Assembly: GCA_025465405.1 (NCBI GenBank) | Contig: JAODNL010000506.1 | Location: forward strand, 1 to 15,829 | Direction of reading: 5' to 3' | DNA from: Pseudonocardiales bacterium | GTDB taxonomy: Bacteria; Actinomycetota; Actinomycetes; Mycobacteriales; Jatrophihabitantaceae | Length of the DNA stretch: 15,829 nucleotides | In this document: in pieces, positions 1 through 7,065 of the stretch | Numbering within the stretch: the stretch's first letter is position 1 | How the letters are laid out: the number at the start of each line of letters is the position of its first letter | Position numbers and translations under genes: made by a program | The notes under the pieces: model-generated | Seen by the model: only the letters and a program-made list of their open reading frames with translations | Databases searched by the model: none | What the model was told of the DNA's origin: nothing

Positions 1-1280
1 AGACGTTCCTGGGCAGCGATGTTGCCGCGTTCATCGAGTACACCCGCGAGGCCGTCGAGCTCGGCCAGGACCAGGTCGTCGAGATCCGCCGCGATGGGTA
101 CACGATCACCGGCTTCGACGGCTCGCCCGTCGAGGGCCGCCCGTTCCACATCGACTGGGACCTCGCGGCGGCCGAGAAGGGCGGCTACGGCTACTTCATG
201 CTCAAGGAGATCCAGGAGCAGCCCGCAGCCGTGCGGGACACCCTGCTCGGCCACCTCGTCGGCGGGCACATCGTGCTCGACGAGCAGCGCCTCGATCACC
301 AGGAGCTGCGCGACATCGACAAGGTGTTCGTCGTCGCGTGTGGCACCGCCTACCACGCCGGCCTGATCGGCAAGCAGGCGATCGAACACTGGACCCGTAT
401 CCCGGTCGAGGTCGAGATGGCGTCGGAGTTCCGCTACCGCGACCCGGTGCTGGACCGGCAGACGCTCGTCGTCGCGATCAGCCAGTCCGGCGAGACTGCC
501 GACACCCTCGAGGCGGTACGCCACGCCCGGCAGCAGCGGGCGAAGGTCCTCGCGATCTGCAACACCAACGGCGCGCAGATTCCGCGCGAGTCCGACGCGG
601 TGCTCTACACCCACGCCGGTCCGGAGATCGGGGTTGCGGCGACGAAGACGTTTCTGGCGCAGGTCGCCGCCGTTGAGCTGGTCGGGCTCGCGCTGGCCCA
701 GGCCCGTGGCACGAAGTACGGCGACGAGGTCGCGCGCGAGTTCGAGACCCTGTGCACCGTGCCGGACGCGATCGCGCGCACCCTCGAGCTGGTCGATCCG
801 GTGCGCGCCCTGGCCCGGGACATTGCCGGCTCCAAGGCGGTTCTGTTCCTCGGGCGGCACGTCGGATACCCGGTCGCGCTCGAGGGCGCGCTCAAGCTGA
901 AGGAACTCGCGTACATGCACGCCGAGGGATTCCCGGCCGGCGAGCTCAAGCACGGCCCGATCGCACTCGTCGAGGAGGGCGTGCCGGTCGTCGTCATCAT
1001 GCCCTCGCCCACCGGCCGGCCGGTGCTGCACCAGAAGATGTTGAGCAACATCGCCGAGGTGAAGGCCCGGGGGGCACGCACCATCGTCATCGCCGACGAC
1101 GGCGACTCCGCGGCGCGTGAACACGCCGATCATCTGATCGCCGTGCCGCCCGTGCCGACCCTGCTCTCGCCGTTCGTCGCCACCGTCCCGCTGCAGGTGC
1201 TCGCCGCCGAGATCGCGCAGGCCCGCGGGTACGACGTGGACAAGCCTCGTAACCTGGCCAAGTCCGTCACCGTCGAGTAG
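1..1280 (+). CDS. glmS: Glutamine-fructose-6-phosphate aminotransferase (isomerizing), 3' part
   Basis: GlmS makes glucosamine-6-phosphate from fructose-6-phosphate and glutamine, the first step of UDP-GlcNAc synthesis for peptidoglycan, in the cytoplasm. The gene enters from the left edge (first full codon at base 3) and 425 residues remain of a protein usually about 610-625 long. The N-terminal part of the glutaminase domain, including the Cys1 nucleophile, lies outside. Visible are the end of that domain, then the first SIS sugar-isomerase domain with CGTAYHAG (about residues 113-120 of the fragment) and SQSGETADT (about 160-168), the EIGVAATKTF segment, and the second SIS domain with HVGYPVALEGALKLKELAYM and EGFPAGELKHGPIAL. 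The C-terminus DKPRNLAKSVTVE is the family's typical ending, with the Lys that contributes to the sugar site. The next gene starts 21 bases downstream but seems to have its own promoter. Identification is secure. Confidence 0.97.
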   Translation, partial: TFLGSDVAAFIEYTREAVELGQDQVVEIRRDGYTITGFDGSPVEGRPFHIDWDLAAAEKGGYGYFMLKEIQEQPAAVRDTLLGHLVGGHIVLDEQRLDHQELRDIDKVFVVACGTAYHAGLIGKQAIEHWTRIPVEVEMASEFRYRDPVLDRQTLVVAISQSGETADTLEAVRHARQQRAKVLAICNTNGAQIPRESDAVLYTHAGPEIGVAATKTFLAQVAAVELVGLALAQARGTKYGDEVAREFETLCTVPDAIARTLELVDPVRALARDIAGSKAVLFLGRHVGYPVALEGALKLKELAYMHAEGFPAGELKHGPIALVEEGVPVVVIMPSPTGRPVLHQKMLSNIAEVKARGARTIVIADDGDSAAREHADHLIAVPPVPTLLSPFVATVPLQVLAAEIAQARGYDVDKPRNLAKSVTVE

Positions 1281-1288
1281 TGGCTCGG

Positions 1289-1294
1289 TAGGCT
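1289..1294 (+). promoter_or_regulatory. Candidate -10 box for leaderless transcription of the reductase gene
   Basis: TAGGCT lies 7 bases before the GTG start at 1302. It matches the TANNNT -10 pattern that in actinobacteria often sits about 7 bases before the start codon of leaderless genes. No Shine-Dalgarno-like sequence precedes this GTG, which fits. There is no convincing -35 box. This is an inference from spacing only. Confidence 0.4.
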
Positions 1295-1301
1295 GCGACG
1301 T

Positions 1302-2315
1302 GTGACGGACTCGCCTGGGACCACGTCGGTAGATCTGCTCATCGTGGGTGCCGGGCCGGTCGGCCTGTTCGGGGCCTACTACGCGGGTGTGCGCACCCTG
1401 TCCACCGCGGTCCTCGACTCGCTCGAGGAGCCCGGCGGCCAGATCACCGCGATGTACCCCGAGAAGGCGATCTTCGACGTTGCCGGCTTCCCGGCGATCC
1501 GGGGCCGGGAACTGGTCGAGCAGCTGCTCAAGCAGGCTGCCCCGTTCTCGCCCAACTACCTGCTCGGACACCAAGCGGTCGAGCTCGAGCGCGGTGACGG
1601 CGGGTTCGCGGTGACTACGTCGCAGGGCCTGCGTGTGGAGTGCCGCGCGATCGTCGTCACCGGCGGCATCGGCACGTTCACGCCGCGGCCGCTGCCCACC
1701 GGCAGTGACTATCTCGGCCGCGGCCTGGTGCATTTCGTGCCCGACCCGTCGGCCTACGAGGGCCAGCACATCGTGGTGGTCGGCGGCGGCGACTCTGCGC
1801 TGGACTGGGCGCTCATGCTCGAGCCGATCGGCAAGTCGGTGACGGTGGTCCACCGGCGCGCCGAGTTCCGCGCCCACCCGCACTCGGTCGGCCTGCTCAA
1901 GTCGTCGTCGGTCTCGCTGCTGACCGACGCGCAGATCTCCGCGGTGCGCGGCGACCCCAACGTGTCGGAGATCGACATCGCCGTCGACGGCGAGGTCCGC
2001 ACGATGCCCTGCGACCGGCTCGTCGCGGCGCTCGGGTTCACCGCGAATCTCGGTCCGCTCATGGAGTGGGGCATCGAGATCCGCAAGCGCCAGATCGTCG
2101 TCGACACGGCCGGCCGTACGACGGTGCCGGGTATCTACGCGGCCGGCGACATCGTCGACTACGACGGCAAGGTGAAGCTCATCGCGACGGGCTTCGGCGA
2201 GGTGGCGACGGCGGTGAACAACGCGACGGCCTACCTGAACCCGAATGTGTCCGCCTTTCCGGGTCACCTCTCCGACTACGCGCCGCCCGGCGCGACCGGC
2301 TCGCCGACTGCATGA
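1302..2315 (+). CDS. Ferredoxin/flavodoxin-NADP+ reductase, thioredoxin-reductase-like (type 2)
   Basis: A 337-residue flavoprotein expected to move electrons between NADPH and ferredoxin or flavodoxin in the cytoplasm. Three signatures are visible. The FAD-binding Rossmann motif is DLLIVGAGPVGLFGAYYAG near residues 11-29. The NAD(P)-binding motif HIVVVGGGDSALDWALML is followed by VVHRRAEFRAH, whose two arginines are the usual NADPH 2'-phosphate binders. The second FAD motif is GIYAAGDIVDYDGKVKLIAT. The CxxC redox pair of true thioredoxin reductases is absent, and GGGDSALDWAL closely matches the YumC-type reductases, so this is FNR rather than TrxR. Start is GTG at 1302, without a Shine-Dalgarno but with TAGGCT just upstream. 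The stop overlaps the acpS start (ATGA), so the two are probably translationally coupled. The physiological partner cannot be told from the sequence. Confidence 0.88.
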   Translation: MTDSPGTTSVDLLIVGAGPVGLFGAYYAGVRTLSTAVLDSLEEPGGQITAMYPEKAIFDVAGFPAIRGRELVEQLLKQAAPFSPNYLLGHQAVELERGDGGFAVTTSQGLRVECRAIVVTGGIGTFTPRPLPTGSDYLGRGLVHFVPDPSAYEGQHIVVVGGGDSALDWALMLEPIGKSVTVVHRRAEFRAHPHSVGLLKSSSVSLLTDAQISAVRGDPNVSEIDIAVDGEVRTMPCDRLVAALGFTANLGPLMEWGIEIRKRQIVVDTAGRTTVPGIYAAGDIVDYDGKVKLIATGFGEVATAVNNATAYLNPNVSAFPGHLSDYAPPGATGSPTA

Positions 2316-2686
2316 TCGTGGGCGTCGGCATCGACGTGGTGCCCGTGGCGCGCTTCGCCGAGGCGCTGGACAGAACGCCGACCCTGGCCGCACGGCTGTT
2401 CAGCGACGAGGAACTCGTCACGGCGTCGGGAGCGGCCCGATCCGCGGAGTCGCTGGCCGCGCGGTTCGCCGCGAAGGAGGCGCTCGCCAAGGCGCTCGGT
2501 GCCGGCGGCGGCATGGCCTGGACGGACGCGGAGGTGCACACCGACGACCGAGGGCGCCCGTCGCTGACCGTGCGCGGGACGGTCGCCGAGCGGGCCGCGA
2601 CGCTGGGTGTCACGCGGTGGCACGTGTCGATGTCCCACGACGGCGGGATCGCCGCAGCGACGGTGATCGCCGAATCCGGCCCCTAA
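2312..2686 (+). CDS. acpS: Holo-[acyl-carrier-protein] synthase
   Basis: AcpS transfers 4'-phosphopantetheine from CoA to the conserved serine of apo-ACP, activating it for fatty acid synthesis. The 124-residue length is typical of the family. The N-terminal MIVGVGIDVVPVARF carries the Mg2+-binding aspartate (Asp8), and RFAAKEALAKALG carries the second metal ligand Glu56. The C-terminal WHVSMSHDGGIAAATVIAE strand is also characteristic. The ATG shares bases with the reductase stop codon (ATGA), which fixes the start and suggests translational coupling. Downstream, before nnr, lies a large inverted repeat that could end this transcript. Close neighbourhood to nnr and alr is common in actinobacteria. 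Confidence 0.96.
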   Translation: MIVGVGIDVVPVARFAEALDRTPTLAARLFSDEELVTASGAARSAESLAARFAAKEALAKALGAGGGMAWTDAEVHTDDRGRPSLTVRGTVAERAATLGVTRWHVSMSHDGGIAAATVIAESGP

Positions 2687-2691
2687 CCCCG

Positions 2692-2743
2692 TGATCAAGA
2701 CCGAGTAGTGGCTGCCCTGGCGGCCATTAGGTGGTCTTGATCA
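2692..2743. repeat. Large inverted repeat / bipartite hairpin between acpS and nnr
   Basis: Two perfect 11-base arms, TGATCAAGACC (2692-2702) and GGTCTTGATCA (2733-2743), flank a smaller nested stem (2709-2715 with 2720-2726, one G-T wobble). The structure fills most of the 81-base gap between the acpS stop and the nnr start. It could be a factor-independent terminator (no T-tract), a repressor operator, or a REP-like intergenic element. A related TCAAGA-containing inverted repeat lies before groEL (14958-15005). Confidence 0.6.
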
Positions 2744-2755
2744 ACGTCTATCGAC

Positions 2756-2760
2756 AGGAG
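2756..2760 (+). promoter_or_regulatory. Ribosome binding site for nnr
   Basis: AGGAG lies 7 bases before ATG at 2768. It is one of the few clear Shine-Dalgarno sequences in this part of the window and supports the chosen start. Confidence 0.7.
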
Positions 2761-2767
2761 CGAGCCG

Positions 2768-4192
2768 ATGCAGGGCGTGTACTCGGTCGAGGACGTGCGC
2801 GCCGCGGAGCAGGCCCTGATGGCCGTTTTGCCGCCGGGCGCGCTGATGCAGCGCGCGGCCCACGCCCTGTCCGTCCACTGCGGTCAGTTGCTCGGACGGG
2901 TGTACGGATCCCGGGTGGCCCTGCTCGTCGGCGCCGGTAACAACGGCGGCGACGCGCTGTTCGCGGGGGCGCGGCTGGCCGCGCGCGGGGCTCGGGTCAC
3001 CGCGCTGCTGCTCGACGGCAAGCGAGCGCACGCCGAGGGACTGCTCGCGCTCGACGCCGCGGGTGGTCGCATCGCGGGCGCGGATGCCCGGCTGCTCGAC
3101 GGCGCCGACCTCGTCGTCGACGGCATCGTGGGCATCGGAGGTCGTGGTGGCCTGCGCGGTGCCGCGATCGAGCTGGCCGAGGCCGCCGCCGACCGGCCGA
3201 CGGTGGCGGTCGACATCGCGTCCGGTGTCGACGCAGACACGGGCTGGGCCGGCGACGCCGCGATCCGCGCTGACGTCACGGTGACCTTCGGGGCGTTGAA
3301 GCCCGGCGTGGTGGTCGGTGCGGGCGCGGAGCTCGCCGGCCAGCTGCGGCTCGTCGACATCGGGCTCGGTCCGTACCTGCCGGCCGCGCGCACGCACCTG
3401 CTCGAGGCCGCCGACGTCCGGGCGATCCTGCCGCAGCCGGAGGGCCGTGACGACAAGTACACCCGCGGCGTCGTGGGTGTGGCCGCCGGTTCCGAGCAGT
3501 ACGCCGGCGCCGGTGTGATGGCAACCGGCGCCGCCGTGCACGGCGGCGCCGGAATGGTCCGCTACATCGGGTTCGCACCGGACGCCATCCGCACGCGGCA
3601 CCCCGAGGTCGTCGTGCATCCGGACGCGAAGCCGCACGACGTTCGCGTGCAGGCGTGGGTGGTCGGTCCGGGCCTCGGTACGGACGACACGGCGATGGCA
3701 CTGCTGTCCGACGTCCTGCGTACCGACGTGCCGGCGGTCGTCGACGCGGACGCGATCACACTCGTCGCCCGGTCGCCGGGCCTGCTGCGCGGACGCACGG
3801 CGCCGACCGTCCTCACCCCGCACGACCGCGAGTTCGCCCGGATCGCCGGGCAGCCGGGCGCGGATCGGATCGGGGCCACCCGACGCGCAGCGCGCGACCT
3901 CGGGGCGAGCGTCCTACTCAAGGGCAACGCGACCGTGATCGCCGATCCGGACGGCACGGCCTACGTCAACCCCACCGGCACGCCCTGGCTGAGCACAGCG
4001 GGCACCGGGGACGTGCTCAGCGGGCTGATCGGGTCGCTGCTCGCGACCGGCCTCAGCGCGCCGCTGGCAGCCGCCGTCGGTGCCTACGTCCACGGTGTCG
4101 CCGGGCAGCGGGCGGCCGCCGACGGGCCGCCGACCGCCATCGACGTGCTCAACCAGGTGCGCGGTGCGATCCGCGCGATCGAGACGGCCTGA
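2768..4192 (+). CDS. nnr: Bifunctional NAD(P)H-hydrate epimerase / ADP-dependent dehydratase
   Basis: This repair enzyme restores damaged, hydrated NADH and NADPH. The N-terminal YjeF_N domain (about residues 1-215) interconverts the R and S hydrates, and the C-terminal ribokinase-like domain (about 220-470) dehydrates the S form using ADP. The epimerase half shows VGAGNNGGDAL (residues 54-64), the active-site aspartate in VDGIVGIG (Asp118) and AVDIASGVDADTG (147-159). The dehydratase half shows DKYTRGVVGVAAGS, VGPGLGTDD (299-307), LTPHDREF (349-356), LKGN (384-387) and STAGTGDVLSG (409-419), where GTGD carries the catalytic aspartate (Asp415). The protein is 474 residues, normal for the fused form. 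ATG at 2768 is preceded by AGGAG at 2756-2760. The stop at 4190-4192 abuts the stop of the convergent ltrA-like gene. It stands between acpS and alr, as in many actinobacteria. Confidence 0.96.
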   Translation: MQGVYSVEDVRAAEQALMAVLPPGALMQRAAHALSVHCGQLLGRVYGSRVALLVGAGNNGGDALFAGARLAARGARVTALLLDGKRAHAEGLLALDAAGGRIAGADARLLDGADLVVDGIVGIGGRGGLRGAAIELAEAAADRPTVAVDIASGVDADTGWAGDAAIRADVTVTFGALKPGVVVGAGAELAGQLRLVDIGLGPYLPAARTHLLEAADVRAILPQPEGRDDKYTRGVVGVAAGSEQYAGAGVMATGAAVHGGAGMVRYIGFAPDAIRTRHPEVVVHPDAKPHDVRVQAWVVGPGLGTDDTAMALLSDVLRTDVPAVVDADAITLVARSPGLLRGRTAPTVLTPHDREFARIAGQPGADRIGATRRAARDLGASVLLKGNATVIADPDGTAYVNPTGTPWLSTAGTGDVLSGLIGSLLATGLSAPLAAAVGAYVHGVAGQRAAADGPPTAIDVLNQVRGAIRAIETA

Positions 4193-4200
4193 TCAGGCCG
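4185..4200. terminator. Perfect 16-bp palindrome shared by two convergent stop codons
   Basis: CGGCCTGATCAGGCCG is perfectly self-complementary. Its centre holds the TGA of nnr (4190-4192) and, on the other strand, the TGA of the ltrA-like gene (4193-4195). As RNA, either strand could form a 6-bp GC-rich stem with a 4-base loop, so it may act as a compact bidirectional terminator between the colliding transcripts. There is no T-tract on either side and function is inferred. Confidence 0.5.
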
Positions 4201-5356
4201 GATGCTGGACCCGATCGACGGCCGCCACCGCGACGATCACCGCCAGTGCGGCGATCGACAGCACGACCGCCGCGACATGCGGTGCCACCGCCAGCAGCAC
4301 GGCCAGCACGGCGATCGCCACGAGGCGGGACGTCGGAACGACGCGCCAGACCACCGCCTTGAACAGCGCATGTCCGCCGAGGAACAGCGCCGTCCCGCCG
4401 AGCACCAGCCAGGCCGTCGACATGCGGCCGCGGACCGTCGGGTCGGCCAGCACCTGCTCGTCGGCGGCCGCCGCGACGATGATGCCGGCAACGATCAACG
4501 GGTGAATCCAGTGAAAGGCGTCGCGCGCCAGGCGGCCGGGATCGGAGGCCGTCTCGATCGCACGGGCACTGTCTTCGGCCGACCGGTCGAAGTACAGCCA
4601 CCACAGCCCGACCGTGCCGGCGAACACGGTCAGGAAGGCGACGACCTTCGTCGCACTCAGGTGCTGACCGGACAGCGTGGTGCCAGTGACCACGAGTGAT
4701 TCGCCCAGTGCGATAAGGACGAACGCCTGGCAGCGCTCGGCGAAGTGGCCGCCCTCGATCGTCCACTCGTCGGTGGTCGAGCGGCCGAGACCCGGCGTGT
4801 AGAACCCGAGGACGCCACCGATCAGGTCGATCGCGATCGCCCCCGCCCACAACAGCTCCCGCCCGTGTCCGTGCGCCGCCGCACCCACGAGCACCACGGC
4901 ACTGCTCGCCGCGCTCCAGCACAGGATCCGCCAGAAGGTCATCTGAAGCTGCTCGCCGCGCAGCGCGTAGACCACGAACAGGCAGCGCCCGATTTGCATG
5001 GCGGCGTACGCGGACGCGACGAGCAGCCCGCGTCCGTGGAACGCGTCCGGGATCGCCAACGACAGCACCAGGCTGCCGAGCATCAGCGCCAGCAGCATCG
5101 CGCGCACGGACTGCAGGCGTGGATCGAGGTAGTTGGTGGCCCACGTCGTGTAGACCCACACCTGCCAGACCATGGCCAGCAGCACGACCGTCTGGATCGC
5201 GCCGTCAACGCTCGTGTGCCGTACCAGCAGGTGCGACAGCTGGGTGACGGCGAACACGTACACCAGGTCGAAGAACAGCTCGACGTTGGTGACCTGCTCG
5301 TCGCCGTCGCCCGATCGCAGCATGCTGCCGCGCTGAGGCCGACTCACCTCGCTCAC
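4193..5356 (-). CDS. Low temperature requirement protein A (LtrA)-like membrane protein
   Basis: A 387-residue polytopic inner-membrane protein of the LtrA family. The founding member was linked to growth of Listeria at low temperature, but its biochemical function is not established. Diagnostic is the N-terminal VTNVELFFDLVYVFAVTQLS (about residues 22-41) and, in mid-protein, GHFAERCQAFVLIALGESLV. Many hydrophobic segments follow through to the C-terminal AVLAVLLAVAPHVAAVVLSI stretch. I chose GTG at 5356 because it gives the usual short lead before the ELFFDLV helix and avoids overlap with alr. ATG at 5323 and GTG at 5347 are alternatives. The open frame runs up to 5857 but that part lies antisense to alr. 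It is the only minus-strand gene here, divergent from alr (52-base gap) and convergent with nnr, so it interrupts an otherwise co-oriented locus and may be an insertion. Confidence 0.87.
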   Translation of the reverse strand: MSEVSRPQRGSMLRSGDGDEQVTNVELFFDLVYVFAVTQLSHLLVRHTSVDGAIQTVVLLAMVWQVWVYTTWATNYLDPRLQSVRAMLLALMLGSLVLSLAIPDAFHGRGLLVASAYAAMQIGRCLFVVYALRGEQLQMTFWRILCWSAASSAVVLVGAAAHGHGRELLWAGAIAIDLIGGVLGFYTPGLGRSTTDEWTIEGGHFAERCQAFVLIALGESLVVTGTTLSGQHLSATKVVAFLTVFAGTVGLWWLYFDRSAEDSARAIETASDPGRLARDAFHWIHPLIVAGIIVAAAADEQVLADPTVRGRMSTAWLVLGGTALFLGGHALFKAVVWRVVPTSRLVAIAVLAVLLAVAPHVAAVVLSIAALAVIVAVAAVDRVQHPA

Positions 5357-5396
5357 TATGCCGCGTCGTCGCGCCGGATCCTCGCGAGCCGTTTGA

Positions 5397-5402
5397 CAGA
5401 CT
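5397..5402 (+). promoter_or_regulatory. Candidate -10 box for leaderless alr transcription
   Basis: CAGACT sits 6 bases before the alr ATG, close to the TANNNT pattern at leaderless actinobacterial starts. There is no Shine-Dalgarno before this ATG. A TTGACA at 5393-5398 overlaps it but is too near the start codon to be its -35. Weak evidence. Confidence 0.3.
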
Positions 5403-5408
5403 GGACGC

Positions 5409-6518
5409 ATGCTGCGCGCCGAAGCCGTCGTCGACCTGGCCGCGATCCGCGGCAACGTCGCCACACTCAAGGCCGCGACGACGGCCCAGGTGCTGGCCGT
5501 GGTGAAGGCCGACGGGTACGGGCACGGCTTGCTGCCCTCGGCCCGCGCGGCCCTGGCCGGTGGCGCCACCTGGCTCGGCACGGCGATCATCGACGAGGCG
5601 CTGGCGCTGCGGGCCGCCGGGGTCGACGCTCCGATCCTGTCGTGGCTGTGGACGCCGGCCGACGCCGACAAGGTGCAGGACGCGGTTGCCCAGGGCATCG
5701 ACATCTCGGTGAGCAGCCGCTGGCAGCTGGACGTGGCGTGCCGCGCGTCTGCGTCCGTGGACCGGCCGGCCCGGATCCATCTCAAGATCGACACCGGCCT
5801 GTCGCGCAACGGCTGCACCGTCGCCGACTGGCCGGAGCTGGTCGCGGCGGCCGCCAAGGAGGTGGGGGCAATCGAGGTCGTCGGCGCGTGGAGCCACTTC
5901 GCCTACGCGGATGAGCCTGGCCACCCCACCATCGCCCGGCAGATCGAGGCGTTCCATGCCGCGCTCGACGTGGCCGACCGCGCCGGTGTTCACCCGCCGC
6001 TGCGCCACCTGGCGAACTCGGCGGCCACGCTCACCCGGCCCGAGGCGCATTTCGACCTGGTCCGTCCCGGCATCGCGATCTACGGGCTGTCGCCCGTGCC
6101 CCAGCAGGGCGACTTCGGGCTGATCCCGGCGATGACGCTGCGCTCCGGGCTGGCATCGGTGAAGCGGGTGCCGGCCGGCGAGGGCGTCTCGTACGGCCAC
6201 AACTACACGACGCGCGCGGAGACGACGCTGGCCTTGGTGCCGCTGGGGTATGCCGACGGCATTCCGCGACGTGCCACCAATGTCGGGCCGATCGCGATCA
6301 ACGGCACGCGCTTCACGATCAGCGGGCGGGTCTGCATGGACCAGTTCGTCGTCGACGTCGGCGACCTGCCGGTGACCGTCGACGACACAGCGGTGCTGTT
6401 CGGGTCGGGGCGAGACGGCGAGCCACGGGCGCAGGACTGGGCCGACGCGGTCGGCACGATCCACTACGAGATCGTCACCCGCGTCGGCCCGCGCGTGCCG
6501 CGCGTCTACGTCGGATGA
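5409..6518 (+). CDS. alr: Alanine racemase
   Basis: Alr interconverts L- and D-alanine with pyridoxal phosphate, supplying D-alanine for the peptidoglycan peptide. The 369-residue protein is of normal length. The N-terminal TIM-barrel motif VVKADGYGHG carries the PLP-binding lysine (Lys33). Other family marks are HLKIDTGLSRNG (124-135), LANSAATL (201-208) and VRPGIAIYG (218-226), whose Arg219 contacts the PLP pyridine nitrogen. The second catalytic base Tyr262 lies in GVSYGHNY, and CMDQ (309-312) completes the C-terminal beta domain, with PLGYADGIPR in between. The stop shares bases with the tsaE ATG, so the gene heads a tightly packed operon. The only complication is the long open frame on the opposite strand, which I regard as a composition effect. 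Confidence 0.97.
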   Translation: MLRAEAVVDLAAIRGNVATLKAATTAQVLAVVKADGYGHGLLPSARAALAGGATWLGTAIIDEALALRAAGVDAPILSWLWTPADADKVQDAVAQGIDISVSSRWQLDVACRASASVDRPARIHLKIDTGLSRNGCTVADWPELVAAAAKEVGAIEVVGAWSHFAYADEPGHPTIARQIEAFHAALDVADRAGVHPPLRHLANSAATLTRPEAHFDLVRPGIAIYGLSPVPQQGDFGLIPAMTLRSGLASVKRVPAGEGVSYGHNYTTRAETTLALVPLGYADGIPRRATNVGPIAINGTRFTISGRVCMDQFVVDVGDLPVTVDDTAVLFGSGRDGEPRAQDWADAVGTIHYEIVTRVGPRVPRVYVG

Positions 6519-7063
6519 TGGCCGGCCCCCTGCACGGGCCGGGGCAACCGGCCGGGCCGCGGGCGCCCTTGACCGCCGAGCAGCGCGAGGCACTCAGCGG
6601 GCCGATCGTCACGCTGCCGACGGTCGCCGACACCCGGGCGCTGGGCACGCGGCTGGCGGCCCTGCTGCGGGCGGGGGACCTGATCGTGCTCACCGGCCCC
6701 CTCGGCGCCGGCAAGACCGCCCTCGTGCAGGGCATCGGCGCCGGTCTCGGTGTATCAGGCGCCGTCGTGTCGCCGACGTTCGTGATCGCGCGGGTGCACC
6801 GCGGGCCACTGCCGCTCGTCCATGTGGACGCGTACCGGCTCGGCTCGCTCGCGGAGGTGGACGATCTCGATCTCGACGTTGACACCGCCGACGCCGTGAC
6901 CGTGGTCGAGTGGGGCGCCGGGCTGGTCGAGCAGTTGGCCGACGCCCGCCTGGAGGTGTCGATCGCCCGGGCGGCGGACTCGGAAGAGCGCACCGCCCGG
7001 CTGATGCCGCACGGTGGCGACTGGGCCGCGCGGGTCGCCGCGCTCGCCGAGCAGGCCGGCTGA
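6515..7063 (+). CDS. tsaE: tRNA t6A biosynthesis ATPase TsaE
   Basis: TsaE is the small ATPase that drives turnover of the TsaB-TsaD complex making N6-threonylcarbamoyladenosine (t6A) at position 37 of ANN-decoding tRNAs. It has the Walker A motif GPLGAGKTAL followed by LVQGIGAGLGVSGAVVSPTF. Then come the HVDAYRL segment with its conserved aspartate and VTVVEWGAGL in place of Walker B, all typical of the family. At 182 residues it is longer than E. coli TsaE (about 153), because about 30 extra residues rich in Pro and Gly precede the core. ATG at 6515 overlaps the alr stop (ATGA); ATG at 6518 is an equally possible start. tsaB begins 2 bases after its stop. Confidence 0.93.
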   Translation: MMAGPLHGPGQPAGPRAPLTAEQREALSGPIVTLPTVADTRALGTRLAALLRAGDLIVLTGPLGAGKTALVQGIGAGLGVSGAVVSPTFVIARVHRGPLPLVHVDAYRLGSLAEVDDLDLDVDTADAVTVVEWGAGLVEQLADARLEVSIARAADSEERTARLMPHGGDWAARVAALAEQAG

Positions 7064-7065
7064 TC

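Noticed and set aside
2741..3823. Open frame of 360 codons on the minus strand opposite nnr
   Set aside because: It is antisense to conserved epimerase/dehydratase motifs and has the biased composition of a shadow frame.
5357..5857. Upstream extension of the ltrA-like frame to 5857
   Set aside because: The extra 167 residues lie antisense to alr and show no membrane or LtrA features; family members start shortly before the ELFFDLV helix.
5205..6593. Open frame of 462 codons on the minus strand opposite alr
   Set aside because: It covers the well-supported alanine racemase, and its translation is low-complexity Arg/Ala/Asp-rich without motifs.
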